Assembly: GCF_023558375.1 (NCBI RefSeq)
Contig: NZ_CP083761.1
Location: forward strand, 4,233,001-4,297,000
Length of the DNA: 64,000 nt
Origin: Chroococcidiopsis sp. CCMEE 29
Lineage (GTDB): Bacteria > Cyanobacteriota > Cyanobacteriia > Cyanobacteriales > Chroococcidiopsidaceae
Direction of reading: 5' to 3'
Both the position numbers and the translations under genes were made by a program. The notes under the pieces were generated by a model that saw only the letters and a list, made by a program, of their open reading frames with translations, did no database searches and had not been told where the DNA came from. Position 1 is the stretch's first letter, and each line of letters opens with the position of its first letter. Positions 43,034-52,885 of this stretch are shown here, piece by piece.

Positions 43034-44323
43034 GTGAAAAACGTATTAGCGATTATTCTAGGGGGCGGTGCCGGAACCCGCCTTTATCCGTTGACTAAGC
43101 TACGCGCCAAGCCAGCTGTGCCATTGGCAGGCAAGTATCGCTTAATTGATATCCCTGTTAGTAACTGCATTAACTCAGAAATCTACAAAATCTATGTCCT
43201 GACTCAATACAATTCGGCTTCGCTCAACCGCCATATTGCCCGCGCCTACAGTTTTGCTGGCTTCACAGAAGGTTTTGTGGAAGTGCTAGCTGCACAGCAA
43301 ACGCCAGAAAACCCGAACTGGTTTCAAGGTACCGCTGATGCAGTCCGCCAGTATATCTGGCTGCTGGAAGAGTGGAATGTCGATGAATACTTAATTTTGT
43401 CGGGAGATCACCTGTACCGAATGGATTATCGCCAGTTTGTCCAACGTCACCGCGACACTCAGGCAGATATTACTCTTTCCGTTATCCCGATAGATCACCG
43501 CCGTGCTTCTGATTTTGGTTTGATGAAAATTGACAATGCAGGGCGGGTAATTGACTTTAGTGAAAAACCAAAAGGCGATGCATTGCTCAAGATGCAGGTT
43601 GATACTAGTGTGCTGGGGTTGAGCCCAGAACAGTCAAAGCAAAAGCCTTACATCGCGTCGATGGGCATTTATGTTTTTAAAAGAGAAGTAATGGTTAAGC
43701 TCTTAAGAGAGCAGCTAGAGCGGACAGATTTTGGTAAGGAGATCATTCCAGCCTCAGCCAAGGACTATAACGTCCAAGCTTACCTATTTGATGGTTACTG
43801 GGAAGATATTGGAACAATTGAAGCATTCTATGAAGCTAACCTGGCATTAACTAAGCAACCGGAGCCGCCTTTTAGCTTCTACGATGAAAATGCCCCGATT
43901 TATACCCGCGCCCGCTACTTACCCCCTAGTAAGCTTTTAGATTGCCAGGTAACGGAATCAATCATTGGGGAAGGTTGCATTCTGAAAAACTGCCGAATTT
44001 TTCACTCGGTGTTAGGTGTACGATCGCGCGTCGAAACAGGTTGTACGATTGAAGATTCCCTGGTAATGGGAGCTGATTTCTACCAGCCTTTTGCCGAAGA
44101 GCAATCTAGTTGCGAAAACGGCAATGTTCCCTTAGGCATTGGTTCTAATACAACAATTCGCCGCGCGATCATTGACAAAAATACCCATATCGGTTGTGAT
44201 GTGCAAATCGTTAACAAAGATAGAGTGGAAGAAGCCGATCGAGAAAATCAAGGTTTCTACATCCGCAACGGCATTGTTGTGATACTGAAAAATGCAGTTA
44301 TTCCGGATGGAACCATCATCTAG
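43034..44323 (+). CDS. glgC: Glucose-1-phosphate adenylyltransferase
   Basis: A 429-residue ADP-glucose pyrophosphorylase, the regulated first step of glycogen synthesis. The N-terminal [20 protein letters not shown] is followed by [31 protein letters not shown] and the left-handed beta-helix C-terminal domain with PDGTII. The start is the GTG at 43034, with a perfect AGGAGG 7 nt upstream (43021-43026); an in-frame TTG at 42968 has no such site. Regulation by 3-phosphoglycerate and phosphate is known for the cyanobacterial enzyme. Confidence 0.97.
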   Translation: MKNVLAIILGGGAGTRLYPLTKLRAKPAVPLAGKYRLIDIPVSNCINSEIYKIYVLTQYNSASLNRHIARAYSFAGFTEGFVEVLAAQQTPENPNWFQGTADAVRQYIWLLEEWNVDEYLILSGDHLYRMDYRQFVQRHRDTQADITLSVIPIDHRRASDFGLMKIDNAGRVIDFSEKPKGDALLKMQVDTSVLGLSPEQSKQKPYIASMGIYVFKREVMVKLLREQLERTDFGKEIIPASAKDYNVQAYLFDGYWEDIGTIEAFYEANLALTKQPEPPFSFYDENAPIYTRARYLPPSKLLDCQVTESIIGEGCILKNCRIFHSVLGVRSRVETGCTIEDSLVMGADFYQPFAEEQSSCENGNVPLGIGSNTTIRRAIIDKNTHIGCDVQIVNKDRVEEADRENQGFYIRNGIVVILKNAVIPDGTII

Positions 44324-44324
44324 G

Positions 44325-44361
44325 GGTTAGGGATTAGGGGCTAGGGGTTAGGGGTTAGGGA
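44325..44361. repeat. GGGGTTA heptamer tandem repeat
   Basis: About five units of TTAGGGG/CTAGGGG directly after glgC. Related tracts flank the gap at 54631-54660 and 54791-54828. Confidence 0.8.
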
Positions 44362-44423
44362 ATGAAAATATATATCTCTCTGCTTCCCCGGCTTCTCTAC
44401 TCTCAAAGCCCCTGCTCACCACA

Positions 44424-44924
44424 ATGGTTAAACTAATCTTGCTAATCGGGTTGCCTGGCAGCGGTAAATCCTCAGTGGCGCAACATCTGCTGGCAGAAGA
44501 TCCACGGCGGCAGCTGATTTCCACTGATGCGATCAGGAAACAGTTGTTTAGAGATGAAGCGATTCAGGGACCATGGCTTCTAGTATGGCGGGAACTCCAG
44601 CGCCAATTTCTGCAAGCGGCTGAGCAAATCTCGCATACAGCAGCAGGGGAAGCCATTTACGATGCTACAAATACCCAGCGACGGCACAGGCGAGAAGTGA
44701 TTACACTTGCCCGGTCAATTGGCTTTAACCATATCACTGGGTTGTGGATAGATACACCTGTTTGGCTGTGCTTAGCTCGAAATCAGCGGCGCGATCGCCA
44801 AGTGCCAGAAGACGCGATCTTCCGCATGCATCGTCAACTCCGGGATGCTCCCCCAACACTCCAGGAAGGGTTAGAGCGCATAATCCGCTGCACCCCAAGT
44901 CCTGTCAGGTGTGGTCAAAAGTAG
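44424..44924 (+). CDS. P-loop kinase-like ATP-binding protein
   Basis: A 166-residue AAA_33/zeta-toxin-like kinase fold. Walker A is LIGLPGSGKSSVAQHLL near residue 8, then LISTDAIRKQLFRD (the DxxR lid-type motif), AIYDATNTQRRHR (Walker-B-like, near 80) and GLWIDTPVWLCLARNQRRDR, typical of small polynucleotide or sugar kinases. The substrate is unknown. It starts after a T/G-rich repeat and ends 93 bp before the convergent hisA. Confidence 0.85.
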   Translation: MVKLILLIGLPGSGKSSVAQHLLAEDPRRQLISTDAIRKQLFRDEAIQGPWLLVWRELQRQFLQAAEQISHTAAGEAIYDATNTQRRHRREVITLARSIGFNHITGLWIDTPVWLCLARNQRRDRQVPEDAIFRMHRQLRDAPPTLQEGLERIIRCTPSPVRCGQK

Positions 44925-45017
44925 TTGGTAGAGAGGGTGAGCGCACATTAGATTGAACAAGCGCAATCACGAACTCGTCCCTAACCAAAGGCAGTGCAGA
45001 TGAGGTGCAACTCCTAC

Positions 45018-45791
45018 TTAAGCAAAGGTCGAAAATCCTAGATCCGGTGGGATATCTTGTAAACGCCCTGGACCGATCGCCTGCAATGCTTCCTTGAGAG
45101 AAATATCGCCAGTATATAAAGCGCGACCGACAATCACACCGGTAACACCTAGGGGGGCAAGCGCTAGTAAGCTCAAAAGATCGGTGATAGAACTCACACC
45201 ACCAGAGGCGATCGCCGGAATAGAAACTGCTGTTGCCAGTTCTCTCAATGCTTCTAGGTTGGGACCTTGTAGCGTACCATCGCGGTGAATGTCTGTATAG
45301 ATAACTGCTGCGGCTCCCAGTCCTTGCATCTGTAAAGCCAACTCGGTTGCCAAAACTTCCGACGTTTCCAGCCAACCGCGAGTTGCCACTCTTCCATTAC
45401 GGGCATCAATGCCGACAACAATTTGCCCTGGAAATTCTTGACACAGTTCGGCTACTAGCTGTGGCTGTTCGACAGCAACGGTTCCTAATATTACCCGCTG
45501 CACACCTAGATCCAACAACTGGGCAACACTGTGGCGATCGCGCAATCCACCCCCAACCTGAATTGGTACTGATACTGCTTGCAAGATTGCTGCAATTGCC
45601 GAGCGATTTACTACTTTGCCCGTCTTCGCACCATCAAGATCCACTACATGTAACCAGCTCGCTCCCTGTTCTACCCACTGTCTGGCAACATCAGCTGGAT
45701 TGTCATTAAAAACCTGCGATCGCTCATAGTCTCCTTGATACAACCGCACACACCGACCTTCGAGTAAATCAATTGCTGGAATAACATCCAT
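45018..45791 (-). CDS. hisA: Phosphoribosylformimino-5-aminoimidazole carboxamide ribotide isomerase
   Basis: A 257-residue TIM-barrel enzyme of histidine synthesis (fourth step, an Amadori rearrangement). The catalytic Asp pair is in [17 protein letters not shown] (residue 8) and VVGIDARNG (near 128); the two-fold repeated half-barrels show [15 protein letters not shown] and [14 protein letters not shown] as phosphate sites. It lies 47 bp downstream of the DUF3593 gene on the same strand, so may share its transcript. Confidence 0.95.
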   Translation of the reverse strand: MDVIPAIDLLEGRCVRLYQGDYERSQVFNDNPADVARQWVEQGASWLHVVDLDGAKTGKVVNRSAIAAILQAVSVPIQVGGGLRDRHSVAQLLDLGVQRVILGTVAVEQPQLVAELCQEFPGQIVVGIDARNGRVATRGWLETSEVLATELALQMQGLGAAAVIYTDIHRDGTLQGPNLEALRELATAVSIPAIASGGVSSITDLLSLLALAPLGVTGVIVGRALYTGDISLKEALQAIGPGRLQDIPPDLGFSTFA

Positions 45792-45838
45792 AGAAAGTGA
45801 GAACGATGAAATTTACATCTTTATTCTTCTTCAAACCC

Positions 45839-46186
45839 TCACCCCACTCTTCGAGAAGCCGCTGGCGCGTCTACGCCCCTCGCCCCTTTTACTGCTTGTC
45901 TGAAGCCTAGCACAATCAAAATGTTAGAAAGTGTCAAGAAAAATTCTGCACTTCCGTGCAGCCAATCAACATTTGCTAAGGTTTGACCATAATGCACTTG
46001 GGCATAAATCCCAGCGGGGATAGTGACGGCGACAAAAACCAGAGTACAGTAGAAACCAAACAGCGCCAAACGTGGCATTTGTTTGACTCGGCTGATAAAC
46101 CACAAGAAACCCAAGTAGGGAAAAAGAGATAGGGCGAACAAGGTTTCTTTAGAAGGAAGAATTAGGAAGGATGAATCACGAATCAT
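45839..46186 (-). CDS. DUF3593 family membrane protein
   Basis: A 115-residue protein with about three membrane helices (LFALSLFPYLGFLWFI, LALFGFYCTLVFVAVTIPAGIYA, AEFFLTLSNILIVLGF), matching DUF3593, a family restricted to cyanobacteria and chloroplast-bearing eukaryotes. The function is unknown. The start overlaps the stop of the DUF2499 gene as ATGA. The last dozen residues (KGARGVDAPAASRRVG) are read through an intergenic repeat, so the true end of the conserved domain is near IVLGFRQAV. Confidence 0.85.
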   Translation of the reverse strand: MIRDSSFLILPSKETLFALSLFPYLGFLWFISRVKQMPRLALFGFYCTLVFVAVTIPAGIYAQVHYGQTLANVDWLHGSAEFFLTLSNILIVLGFRQAVKGARGVDAPAASRRVG

Positions 46187-46542
46187 GATTTCGCCTTTTG
46201 ATTTAAGTGTGAAGTAAACCCAGGATTTTGTTGTTTATCATCTCTTCCGCCTGCTGTAGAACGCCAAATCCACCATCCAGCTGCCAAAAGCGTGAAGTTC
46301 CCTAAAACCGTCATAGCAGCTTGAAGTGTCACCAGCCATTCTAGAGATTTAGAATTGTCAAAAAAGTGCCAGGTGCAGGCACACATAGCACTAATCAGAG
46401 CTGGTAGCATAGCGAGGGACAATGTCCACCATGCCCGGTTACGACTGACTTCGCCGTAAGTCCAGATGAACCAAATAGCGGCAATCCACTCGATAACACT
46501 TGAAACATGAATAATCCAGGTGGGAATTGAAAGTACGTGCAT
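46183..46542 (-). CDS. DUF2499 family membrane protein
   Basis: A 119-residue protein with three or four membrane helices (WIIHVSSVIEWIAAIWFIWTYG, LSLAMLPALISAMCACTWHF, LQAAMTVLGNFTLLAAGWWIW), matching DUF2499. It begins MHVLSIPTWIIHVSS, the family start. Together with DUF3593 it forms a conserved cyanobacterial pair of unknown function; the 4-bp overlap shows tight coupling. Confidence 0.87.
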   Translation of the reverse strand: MHVLSIPTWIIHVSSVIEWIAAIWFIWTYGEVSRNRAWWTLSLAMLPALISAMCACTWHFFDNSKSLEWLVTLQAAMTVLGNFTLLAAGWWIWRSTAGGRDDKQQNPGFTSHLNQKAKS

Positions 46543-46548
46543 GAAATA

Positions 46549-46578
46549 GGGGCAAGGGGCGAGGGGTGAGGGGTGAGG
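46549..46578. repeat. GGGGTGA/GGGGCGA heptamer tandem repeat
   Basis: Four to five G-rich heptamers just upstream of the DUF2499 start; reverse complement of the family at 25321. Confidence 0.8.
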
Positions 46579-46712
46579 TTACGAGTTCGCATCGTAACTT
46601 AACCCTGATAAAGCTGAGAGTAGACGTTTTCTTATGCTACCGCCCGGAGTTCGTTAACACATAGCAAAGTTCCTGTAGAGTTTTGGTTAAGGTAAATTGG
46701 CGGAGTAATAGG

Positions 46713-47762
46713 GTGAGGAAGATCCGGGCAGTTTTGTGTGGCTACTACGGCAAGGGGAATGGTGGCGATGAGGCTTTGTTGGCTTCACTGCTGCAAATGC
46801 TACCATCTGAGGTTTCGCCTCTCGTGCTTTCTGGCAATCCAGATCAGACGCGCGATCGCTATCGGGTCGAGACGTGCGATCGCTTTCGCCTCTTACCCGT
46901 CCTCCAAGCATTACGCCAGTCGGATGTATTTATCTGGGGTGGCGGCAGTTTAATCCAAGATGCTACTAGTGCTGTGAGTCCCCTTTACTACGGCGGACTA
47001 ATGGCATTGGCTCAACAGCTTGGCTTAAAAACCATTGCCTGGGCGCAAGGAATTGGTCCCTTGAAGCGTCCTCTAACTAGTTGGTTAGCAAAAAAAACCT
47101 TCGCTAGCTGCACAGCTGTAAGTGTGCGCGATCGCGCTTCTGCTGCCCTTTTAGCCGATTGGCAAGTTCCTTTTATCCTAGCTCCTGACCCAGTTTGGGC
47201 ATTAGATGCTGCACCAGTACCTGGACTTTGGAATTTACCAGCTCCCAGAGTGGCTGTAACATTGCGATCGCACCCTCAACTAACTGAAACTCGTCTTGCT
47301 AATTTCACCCGCGCTTTGATTGACTTTCAAACGGCAACGCAAACCTGTATTTTGCTGGTACCGTTTCAACAAACTCAAGACTTAGCGCTCGCCCAAGCAA
47401 TACAGCCGCAACTACCAGGTATTAGCCAAATTCTTTATCTTGAAGATCCAAGGTTGTTGAAAGGTGTATTTCGAGGTGTAGAGATGGCGATCGGAATGCG
47501 TCTCCACAGCTTGATTATGGCTGCTGCTGAAGGCTGTCGCTGTTTTGCCCTTAGTTATGACCCTAAGGTGAGCCAGTTGATGAAAGAACTAGAAATGCCT
47601 GGTTGGGATTTAGCCCAGTTGCCAGAAGATCCTACCTTGATGAGCCAGGCGTGGCTAGAGCATTATGCTAATGGTGATTGCCTTACACCCGAGCAAATCC
47701 AATCTTTGGTAGACCGAGCGCTGATGCACAAAGATTTACTGAGTGAAGCTCTTTGTAAGTGA
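46713..47762 (+). CDS. csaB: Polysaccharide pyruvyl transferase CsaB
   Basis: A 349-residue transferase of the polysaccharide pyruvyl transferase family. Characteristic blocks: VLCGYYGKGNGGDEALLASLL at the N-terminus, FIWGGGSLIQDATS near 80, TIAWAQGIGPL near 110 and AIGMRLHSLIMAAAEG near 265. It probably adds pyruvate from phosphoenolpyruvate to a cell-wall polysaccharide. The GTG at 46713 has GGAG 7 nt upstream, so it is preferred over the TTG at 46683. Confidence 0.93.
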   Translation: MRKIRAVLCGYYGKGNGGDEALLASLLQMLPSEVSPLVLSGNPDQTRDRYRVETCDRFRLLPVLQALRQSDVFIWGGGSLIQDATSAVSPLYYGGLMALAQQLGLKTIAWAQGIGPLKRPLTSWLAKKTFASCTAVSVRDRASAALLADWQVPFILAPDPVWALDAAPVPGLWNLPAPRVAVTLRSHPQLTETRLANFTRALIDFQTATQTCILLVPFQQTQDLALAQAIQPQLPGISQILYLEDPRLLKGVFRGVEMAIGMRLHSLIMAAAEGCRCFALSYDPKVSQLMKELEMPGWDLAQLPEDPTLMSQAWLEHYANGDCLTPEQIQSLVDRALMHKDLLSEALCK

Positions 47763-47832
47763 TGTTTGTCATGAACTGCGACAAGACAAATTGAGAAACC
47801 CCTAGCAAATTGGCAAAACCCGGAGGTACTTG

Positions 47833-48561
47833 ATGAAGATTTGGAATTGGCGATCGCAGCTCTCAAATACTGAGCACAGTAGCACAGATATATCCGACTT
47901 GAGTTTGGAAGAGGCAGTTGAATTTGCTGAGAACCCAGAGCCGCGTTGCCCATGCATATTACTGCTAGACACTTCTGGCTCTATGCAAGGTGAAGCAATT
48001 AACGCCTTAAATGACGGTTTACGCACATTTAAGCATCAACTCAACCAAGATAATCTAGCAAAGAAGCGAGTCGAGGTAGCGATTATCACATTCAACACTG
48101 AGGTGGCAGTGGTTCAAGACTTTGTGACATCTGACGAGTTTGAGCCACCGACACTGGCAGCTGAGGGTTTGACTCAAATGGGTGCTGCCATCCTTCAGGG
48201 GTTGGAGATGATTGAAGCGCGTAAAGCCCAATATCGCGCCCACGGGGTCGCCTACTATCGGCCATGGGTGTTTTTGATTACAGATGGAGAGCCCCAGGGG
48301 GAGCCAGATAGTCTGTTAGAAAAAGCAGCGCAGCAAATCAAAAATGACGAAGAGCATCAACGAGTTGCTTTCTTTGCCGTGGGAATGGAAGAAGCCAACA
48401 TGACGCGCCTGAGCCAAATCGGTAAGCGTAGCCCGCTGAAGCTAAAAGGTTTAAACTTCCAGGAGCTATTTATTTGGCTTTCAGCTAGTATGCAACAAGT
48501 TTCGAAATCTCAACTGGAGGAGCAGTTACCGCTACCGCCAGCAGATTGGCAGATAGAGTAA
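47833..48561 (+). CDS. VWA domain protein (TerY-like)
   Basis: A 242-residue VWA protein. Its metal site is complete: ILLLDTSGSMQGEAINAL (DxSxS, near residue 43), LTQMGAAILQGL (Thr, near 116) and FLITDGEPQGEPD (Asp, near 148). It resembles TerY-type VWA proteins associated with stress and tellurium-resistance clusters, though no ter gene is in the window. GGAGG lies 6 nt before the ATG at 47833. It is 70 bp after csaB and may share its transcript. Confidence 0.88.
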   Translation: MKIWNWRSQLSNTEHSSTDISDLSLEEAVEFAENPEPRCPCILLLDTSGSMQGEAINALNDGLRTFKHQLNQDNLAKKRVEVAIITFNTEVAVVQDFVTSDEFEPPTLAAEGLTQMGAAILQGLEMIEARKAQYRAHGVAYYRPWVFLITDGEPQGEPDSLLEKAAQQIKNDEEHQRVAFFAVGMEEANMTRLSQIGKRSPLKLKGLNFQELFIWLSASMQQVSKSQLEEQLPLPPADWQIE

Positions 48562-48674
48562 GGCGCGGTTCGAATGCCCAAACTTCCTCCGCTGGACGCT
48601 TAAGTGCTTCCGTAGCGCGAGTTAGCCACGGAATTGGTATGAGTTTTGGCACCCGAGTTTTTGCCTGTCTCCGT

Positions 48675-48762
48675 TTAACCGCGGCACAGTGTTTGCCGCA
48701 TTTTCCGCATATTTTCTGGCAATTCCAAATGCATTGCCTGTTGAATGAAAATTGTCGGTATG
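48675..48762 (-). pseudogene. 3' fragment of SRPBCC gene displaced by an insertion sequence
   Basis: The sequence left of the insertion continues the SRPBCC frame interrupted at 49947. Joined after removal of the element and one TATG copy, it reads PNIPIPTIFIQQAMHLELP, then ENMRKMRQTLCRG and a TAA at 48675, which is the expected C-terminus of this family. The fragment has no promoter or start of its own. Confidence 0.88.
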
Positions 48763-49946
48763 CTCACATCTTGCACCAAGTCTCAAAAGATGGGAGAAAA
48801 GGGCGTGAAACACATTGAACGCAAGAACGATGTCAACCATCCTTGCCCACGCCCAAGGGTTAGTTTACACCCTGCTATCGATGATGCCGAGTCCCTACCA
48901 GCAAAAGAGTCTGCAAGCAATGTTGGGATTATTTTTACAAGCACAAGGGCATCCCTTACCGCAGCACAGTAAAGCTAAGTCTGCCAGTGCTTTAAGTCGG
49001 TTTCTCAACGTCTACTCTTGGTCAACTCGAAAGCTAATTCGCACAACTCGACAAATAGCACTTAAACGAATCATCAGTCAGTGTCACAAAGGGCGCAGAC
49101 CCTTTCTACAAGTGATTATTGACCTGACTACCCTAGAAAAAAGAGGTAAATTCAAAGCTTTTGAGCAATTGGTACGGGTGTATCATGGCAAGCGAGGACT
49201 ACACCTAGTCGTACTATATTTAGTTGTTGGACGTTGGCGGCTGCCCTGGAACTTTCGTGTTTGGAGGGGCAAAGGTACTGCTTCACCCACGCAGTTAGGA
49301 TTAAAACTAATAAAAAGTTTACCTCAAGCATTGACTAAACACTTTCAAGTCATCATTCTCGTAGATACTGCATTTGGAAGTGTAGAGTTTTTACACGCTG
49401 CACGCCAGTTAAAATATCATGTCATTGCTGGTGTACGTTGTGACCGAAAGCTACTAGACAAACGTTGTGTTGCGGATTTATCTAAGCGAGGGCAACAAGT
49501 ACGGCTTGTCGGTTTGAAGTTTCCCGTCTCAGTATCTTGGTATTATCTCAAACGCGATAATGGCAACCTAGAAAAACGGTTTGTCTTGTCAACCAAACCG
49601 CTTAAAGGCAGTACTATCACATGGTGGGGAAAGCGGCGCTGGCAAATCGAAGGCTGGTTCAAAACTGCCAAGCATCGCTTTGGTTTACATCGCTTTGGTC
49701 AAGGTACTCTTTTGGGAGTCTACCGCTGGCTAGTACTGTCGCTGATTGCTTATTTGTTGGCACATTGGGCGTATTTATCTACCAACACCACTGATCTACC
49801 TGATTGGGGAGCTGCTGCTCTTTTGGCACTACAGGCTTTCTTGCCCCAGTTGGTTTTGTTTTTGCTTTTACTAGAGATTGAGCGTTTACGACCACTATGC
49901 TGCGCACAAGGCATAGACATTCAATTTACTAGATGCAAGATGTGAG
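48763..49946 (+). mobile_element. Insertion sequence with 13-bp terminal inverted repeats and 4-bp target duplication
   Basis: A complete 1184-bp element. The left end CTCACATCTTGCA (48763-48775) is the exact inverse of TGCAAGATGTGAG (49934-49946), with weaker similarity further in. TATG is duplicated on both sides (48759-48762 and 49947-49950). It holds a single intact DDE transposase gene. The family looks like the IS4/IS701 superfamily. Intact ends, an open transposase and a reconstructable target point to recent insertion. Confidence 0.9.
48830..49945 (+). CDS. DDE transposase (IS4/IS701-like)
   Basis: A 371-residue DDE transposase. The acidic triad is visible: LQVIIDLTTLEKRGKF (first Asp, near 105), VIILVDTAFGSVEFL (second Asp, near 190) and KRRWQIEGWFKTAKHRFGL (Glu, near 290, with the R-x3-E-x6-K spacing of IS4 relatives). 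The C-terminus is a hydrophobic helical region. The stop codon lies inside the right terminal repeat. The ATG at 48830 is preferred to a TTG five codons upstream. No frameshift or stop interrupts it. Confidence 0.92.
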   Translation: MSTILAHAQGLVYTLLSMMPSPYQQKSLQAMLGLFLQAQGHPLPQHSKAKSASALSRFLNVYSWSTRKLIRTTRQIALKRIISQCHKGRRPFLQVIIDLTTLEKRGKFKAFEQLVRVYHGKRGLHLVVLYLVVGRWRLPWNFRVWRGKGTASPTQLGLKLIKSLPQALTKHFQVIILVDTAFGSVEFLHAARQLKYHVIAGVRCDRKLLDKRCVADLSKRGQQVRLVGLKFPVSVSWYYLKRDNGNLEKRFVLSTKPLKGSTITWWGKRRWQIEGWFKTAKHRFGLHRFGQGTLLGVYRWLVLSLIAYLLAHWAYLSTNTTDLPDWGAAALLALQAFLPQLVLFLLLLEIERLRPLCCAQGIDIQFTRCKM

Positions 49947-50420
49947 TATGGGGATATTAGGCGTTGCCTGAACCGCATAGGTGAGTATAGTACCCGCACC
50001 GCAATCTTGCAACTTTAAGTCTGCCGTAAAATCAATAAAGGTACCCTGTTCCATCTGAAACTGAATTTGCTGCTGCACTTCCTCAAACACGTTCAGGTAA
50101 ACTTCTACTTGAGCAGTGAAGAAAAGAAAGGCTTTGCGAGCAACTTGATACAGCCGCTTCTTGCTCCCGCCTCGGTGTAAAACTTCGCTTTTGATCACAT
50201 CTGGGAAGTATTGCACCCAACGGGGGTAATCAGTTAGCTGGTGCCAGACGCGCGATCGCGTGAGTGGTAAGTACATGTTAGCTGTAACCGCACCACCCCA
50301 AGCTGAGTGCGATCGCGTTTGTACCAAAATCTCTCCTTGCAAAAGTGCTGCTTGGTTAGCCTGACTCCAAGCCATGTCTAAAGCTGGATTGCTTGAGTTT
50401 GATGCAGAAAGTGCAGTCAT
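49929..50420 (-). pseudogene. 5' part of SRPBCC (polyketide cyclase/START-like) gene, truncated by the IS
   Basis: The frame from the ATG at 50420 reads a START-like ligand-binding domain (MYLPLTRSRVWHQLTDYPRW, VEVYLNVFEEVQQQIQFQM, AGTILTYAVQAT) and then runs into the insertion sequence, ending with the foreign tail LTSCI. The original gene ended at 48675; the restored frame would be 185 residues. In relatives this domain binds a hydrophobic ligand, function unknown. A GTG at 50429, closer to GAGGAG, is an alternative start. A truncated product could still be made. Confidence 0.9.
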
Positions 50421-50589
50421 AGAATTCACTCACTCCTCAACGAATACATCTGGCAATTAAGTATAAAAAATAACGATTCCGGCTCTAGTAAACGTTCTTG
50501 TTGCTTAACTATATTTAAAGTTTTGTAAGAAGATGGCAAATCTTCTATAAAGGTTCCTAGAATTTTGCCAAAAGTAACACTGCTATTCA

Positions 50590-50615
50590 TAAAAAATGGG
50601 GTTCCGACGAGAACC
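50590..50615 (-). terminator. Intrinsic terminator after transketolase
   Basis: Read on the minus strand: GGGGTTC / GAACCCC (50609-50615 pairing with 50596-50602) with a 6-nt loop, followed by ATTTTTT. A clear terminator for tkt. Confidence 0.88.
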
Positions 50616-50663
50616 CCTGATTAGCTTGCTCTTTAATTTAGCAACAACGCATCAACAATGTTG

Positions 50664-52691
50664 CTATCCCAACAAAGCCTTTGCCTTGGCTAGTACGTTG
50701 TCTACAGTAAAGCCAAACTTCTCCATGCAAATATTACCGGGAGCTGAAGAACCAAATTGATCGATACCAACGGCGATACCTTCATCGCCAACATAACGGC
50801 ACCAGCCAAAGGTAGTGCCTGCTTCCACAGATACCCGCTTCTTCACTGCTTTGGGCAATACAGATTCCCGATACTCAGCATCCTGCTCTTGGAAGAGTTC
50901 CCAACAAGGCATGGAAACAACTCGTACTTTCTTGCCTTCATTGCGTAACTGTTCAGCTGCCTTGACGCAAAGTTGCGTTTCGCTACCTGTGCCGATCAAA
51001 ATCAAATCGGGTGTGCCATCGCTATCAGATAGGATGTAAGCACCCTTGGTAACACCCTCAATAGAGGTACCAGCCAGGTTTGGCACTCCTTGCCGACTCA
51101 GCGCTAAAATCGAGGGACGTGTTTTGTTACCGAATCTCTTCCCTCTGGCGGCTTTGATCGCTACTTTGTAAGCCCCAGAGGTTTCGTTACCATCAGCAGG
51201 GCGGATCACATACAGATCGGGAATTGCCCTCAGCGAAGCTATATGTTCAACGGGTTGGTGAGTTGGACCATCTTCACCCAGGGCGATTGAGTCATGAGTC
51301 ATGACATAAATTACGCCAGCTTCCGACAAAGCAGACAGGCGAATTGCCGCCCGCATATAGTCAGTAAAGACTAGGAAAGTGGCACAGTAGGGAATCAGCC
51401 CCGATCCATCGAGGGCAAGTCCGTTAGCGATCGCTCCCATGCCATGCTCTCGAACTCCAAAGCGGATATTGCGATTGGCATATTGTCCTTTTTGGAAGTC
51501 TCCAGAAGACTTCAGCAAGGTTTTGTTGGAGGGAGCTAGATCCGCAGAACCACCAATCAATTCTGGTAAAACGCCTGCCAGAGCATTGAGGACTTTGCCA
51601 GAGTGGTTACGGGTGGCATCGCCCTTATCCTCTTGCGTGTAGGTGGGTAGAACTTTATCCCAGCCTTCCGGAAGTTCAGCCTCATGCATCCGCTCTAGTG
51701 TGCGAGCTTCTTCGGAATATTTTTGTTTGTAAGAAGCAAAGAGTTGATTCCACTCTTCTTCTATTTTTGCCCCGCGCTCAATCGCCTTGCGCCAATGATT
51801 GAGAGCATCTTCTGGAATTACAAATGGCTCGTATTGCCAGCCCAGGTTCTCCCGAGTTGCCTTTACTTCAGCTTCCCCAAGAGCATCGCTATGAATACCT
51901 GAAGTCCCAGCCTTATTAGAACCGTAACCAATCGTTGTCTTAACTTTGATTAAAGAAGGCTGATCGGTGACTGATTGTGCTGTTTCAATTGCCTGATGAA
52001 TAGCATCGAGGTCGGTATCGCCATTCTCAACTGTTTGAATGTGCCAACCGTAAGCTTCAAAGCGCTTACCCACATCTTCCGTAAATGCTAGATCGGTAGA
52101 GCCATCAATCGAAATGTGATTGTCATCGTAGAATGCAATCAGCTTACCCAGACCCAAGTGTCCCGCTAATGAACAGGCTTCGCCAGAGACACCTTCCATG
52201 TTGTCACCGTCACCCAGAATTACATAGGTGTAGTGATCGATGATTGGAAAATCGGGTTTATTAAATGTGGCTGCCAAGTGAGCCTCAGCCATTGCAATTC
52301 CCACACCATTGGCAATGCCTTGACCCAAAGGTCCAGTTGTAATCTCGACCCCAGGATTCATGAAGTTTTCTGGATGTCCCGGGGTTTTAGATTCCCATTG
52401 GCGGAATTGCTTCAAGTCTTCAAGGGTCAGATCATCGTAGCCAGTTAGGTAGAGCAGAGCATATTGCAACATACTGCCGTGACCCGCAGACAGCAAGAAG
52501 CGATCGCGATTGAACCAAGCGGGATTTTTCGGATTAAACCGCAAAAAGCGATCCCATAGCACAAATGCCAGCGGAGCTGCGCCCATGGGTAGTCCTGGGT
52601 GACCAGAATTTGCCTTCTCTACGGCATCAACTGCCAGAAGGCGGATCGAGTTAATACAAAGTTCTTCGAGGGATTGGGTTGCAACAACCAT
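50664..52691 (-). CDS. tkt: Transketolase
   Basis: A 675-residue thiamine-diphosphate enzyme of the Calvin cycle and pentose phosphate pathway. The ThDP motif is [22 protein letters not shown] near residue 155, with [22 protein letters not shown] near 35, [18 protein letters not shown] near 116, [17 protein letters not shown] near 410 and [20 protein letters not shown] near 470. It lies downstream of fabF on the same strand, as in Synechocystis (acpP-fabF-tkt order). Confidence 0.97.
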   Translation of the reverse strand: MVVATQSLEELCINSIRLLAVDAVEKANSGHPGLPMGAAPLAFVLWDRFLRFNPKNPAWFNRDRFLLSAGHGSMLQYALLYLTGYDDLTLEDLKQFRQWESKTPGHPENFMNPGVEITTGPLGQGIANGVGIAMAEAHLAATFNKPDFPIIDHYTYVILGDGDNMEGVSGEACSLAGHLGLGKLIAFYDDNHISIDGSTDLAFTEDVGKRFEAYGWHIQTVENGDTDLDAIHQAIETAQSVTDQPSLIKVKTTIGYGSNKAGTSGIHSDALGEAEVKATRENLGWQYEPFVIPEDALNHWRKAIERGAKIEEEWNQLFASYKQKYSEEARTLERMHEAELPEGWDKVLPTYTQEDKGDATRNHSGKVLNALAGVLPELIGGSADLAPSNKTLLKSSGDFQKGQYANRNIRFGVREHGMGAIANGLALDGSGLIPYCATFLVFTDYMRAAIRLSALSEAGVIYVMTHDSIALGEDGPTHQPVEHIASLRAIPDLYVIRPADGNETSGAYKVAIKAARGKRFGNKTRPSILALSRQGVPNLAGTSIEGVTKGAYILSDSDGTPDLILIGTGSETQLCVKAAEQLRNEGKKVRVVSMPCWELFQEQDAEYRESVLPKAVKKRVSVEAGTTFGWCRYVGDEGIAVGIDQFGSSAPGNICMEKFGFTVDNVLAKAKALLG

Positions 52692-52815
52692 AGTCTCTTG
52701 TTCTTAACGACGGGTTAGCAGTCTTAATTGGCTGAGTGGATTGAACACTCTAGATCGCCCTAAGCACATATTACCGATCATCCCATTCTTCGGGATTGAC
52801 CGGCAAGCACTTATA

Positions 52816-52860
52816 AAGGATGAAAGATGAAATTTATCCTTCATCCTTCATCCTTTAGCC
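52816..52860. repeat. TTCATCC heptamer tract with hairpin potential, fabF-tkt gap
   Basis: AAGGATGAA (52816-52824) pairs with TTCATCCTT (52840-52848) inside a short CTTCATC tandem tract. A sister tract (CTTCAGC units) lies just downstream of acpP near 54222-54243. It may act as a weak terminator of fabF transcription. Confidence 0.5.
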
Positions 52861-52885
52861 TTTCCCCTTCAACTTTCAGCCCTTA

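Noticed and set aside
48568-48582. GGTTCGAAT, T-loop-like motif after the TerY-like gene
   Set aside because: No acceptor, anticodon or D arm can be folded around it.
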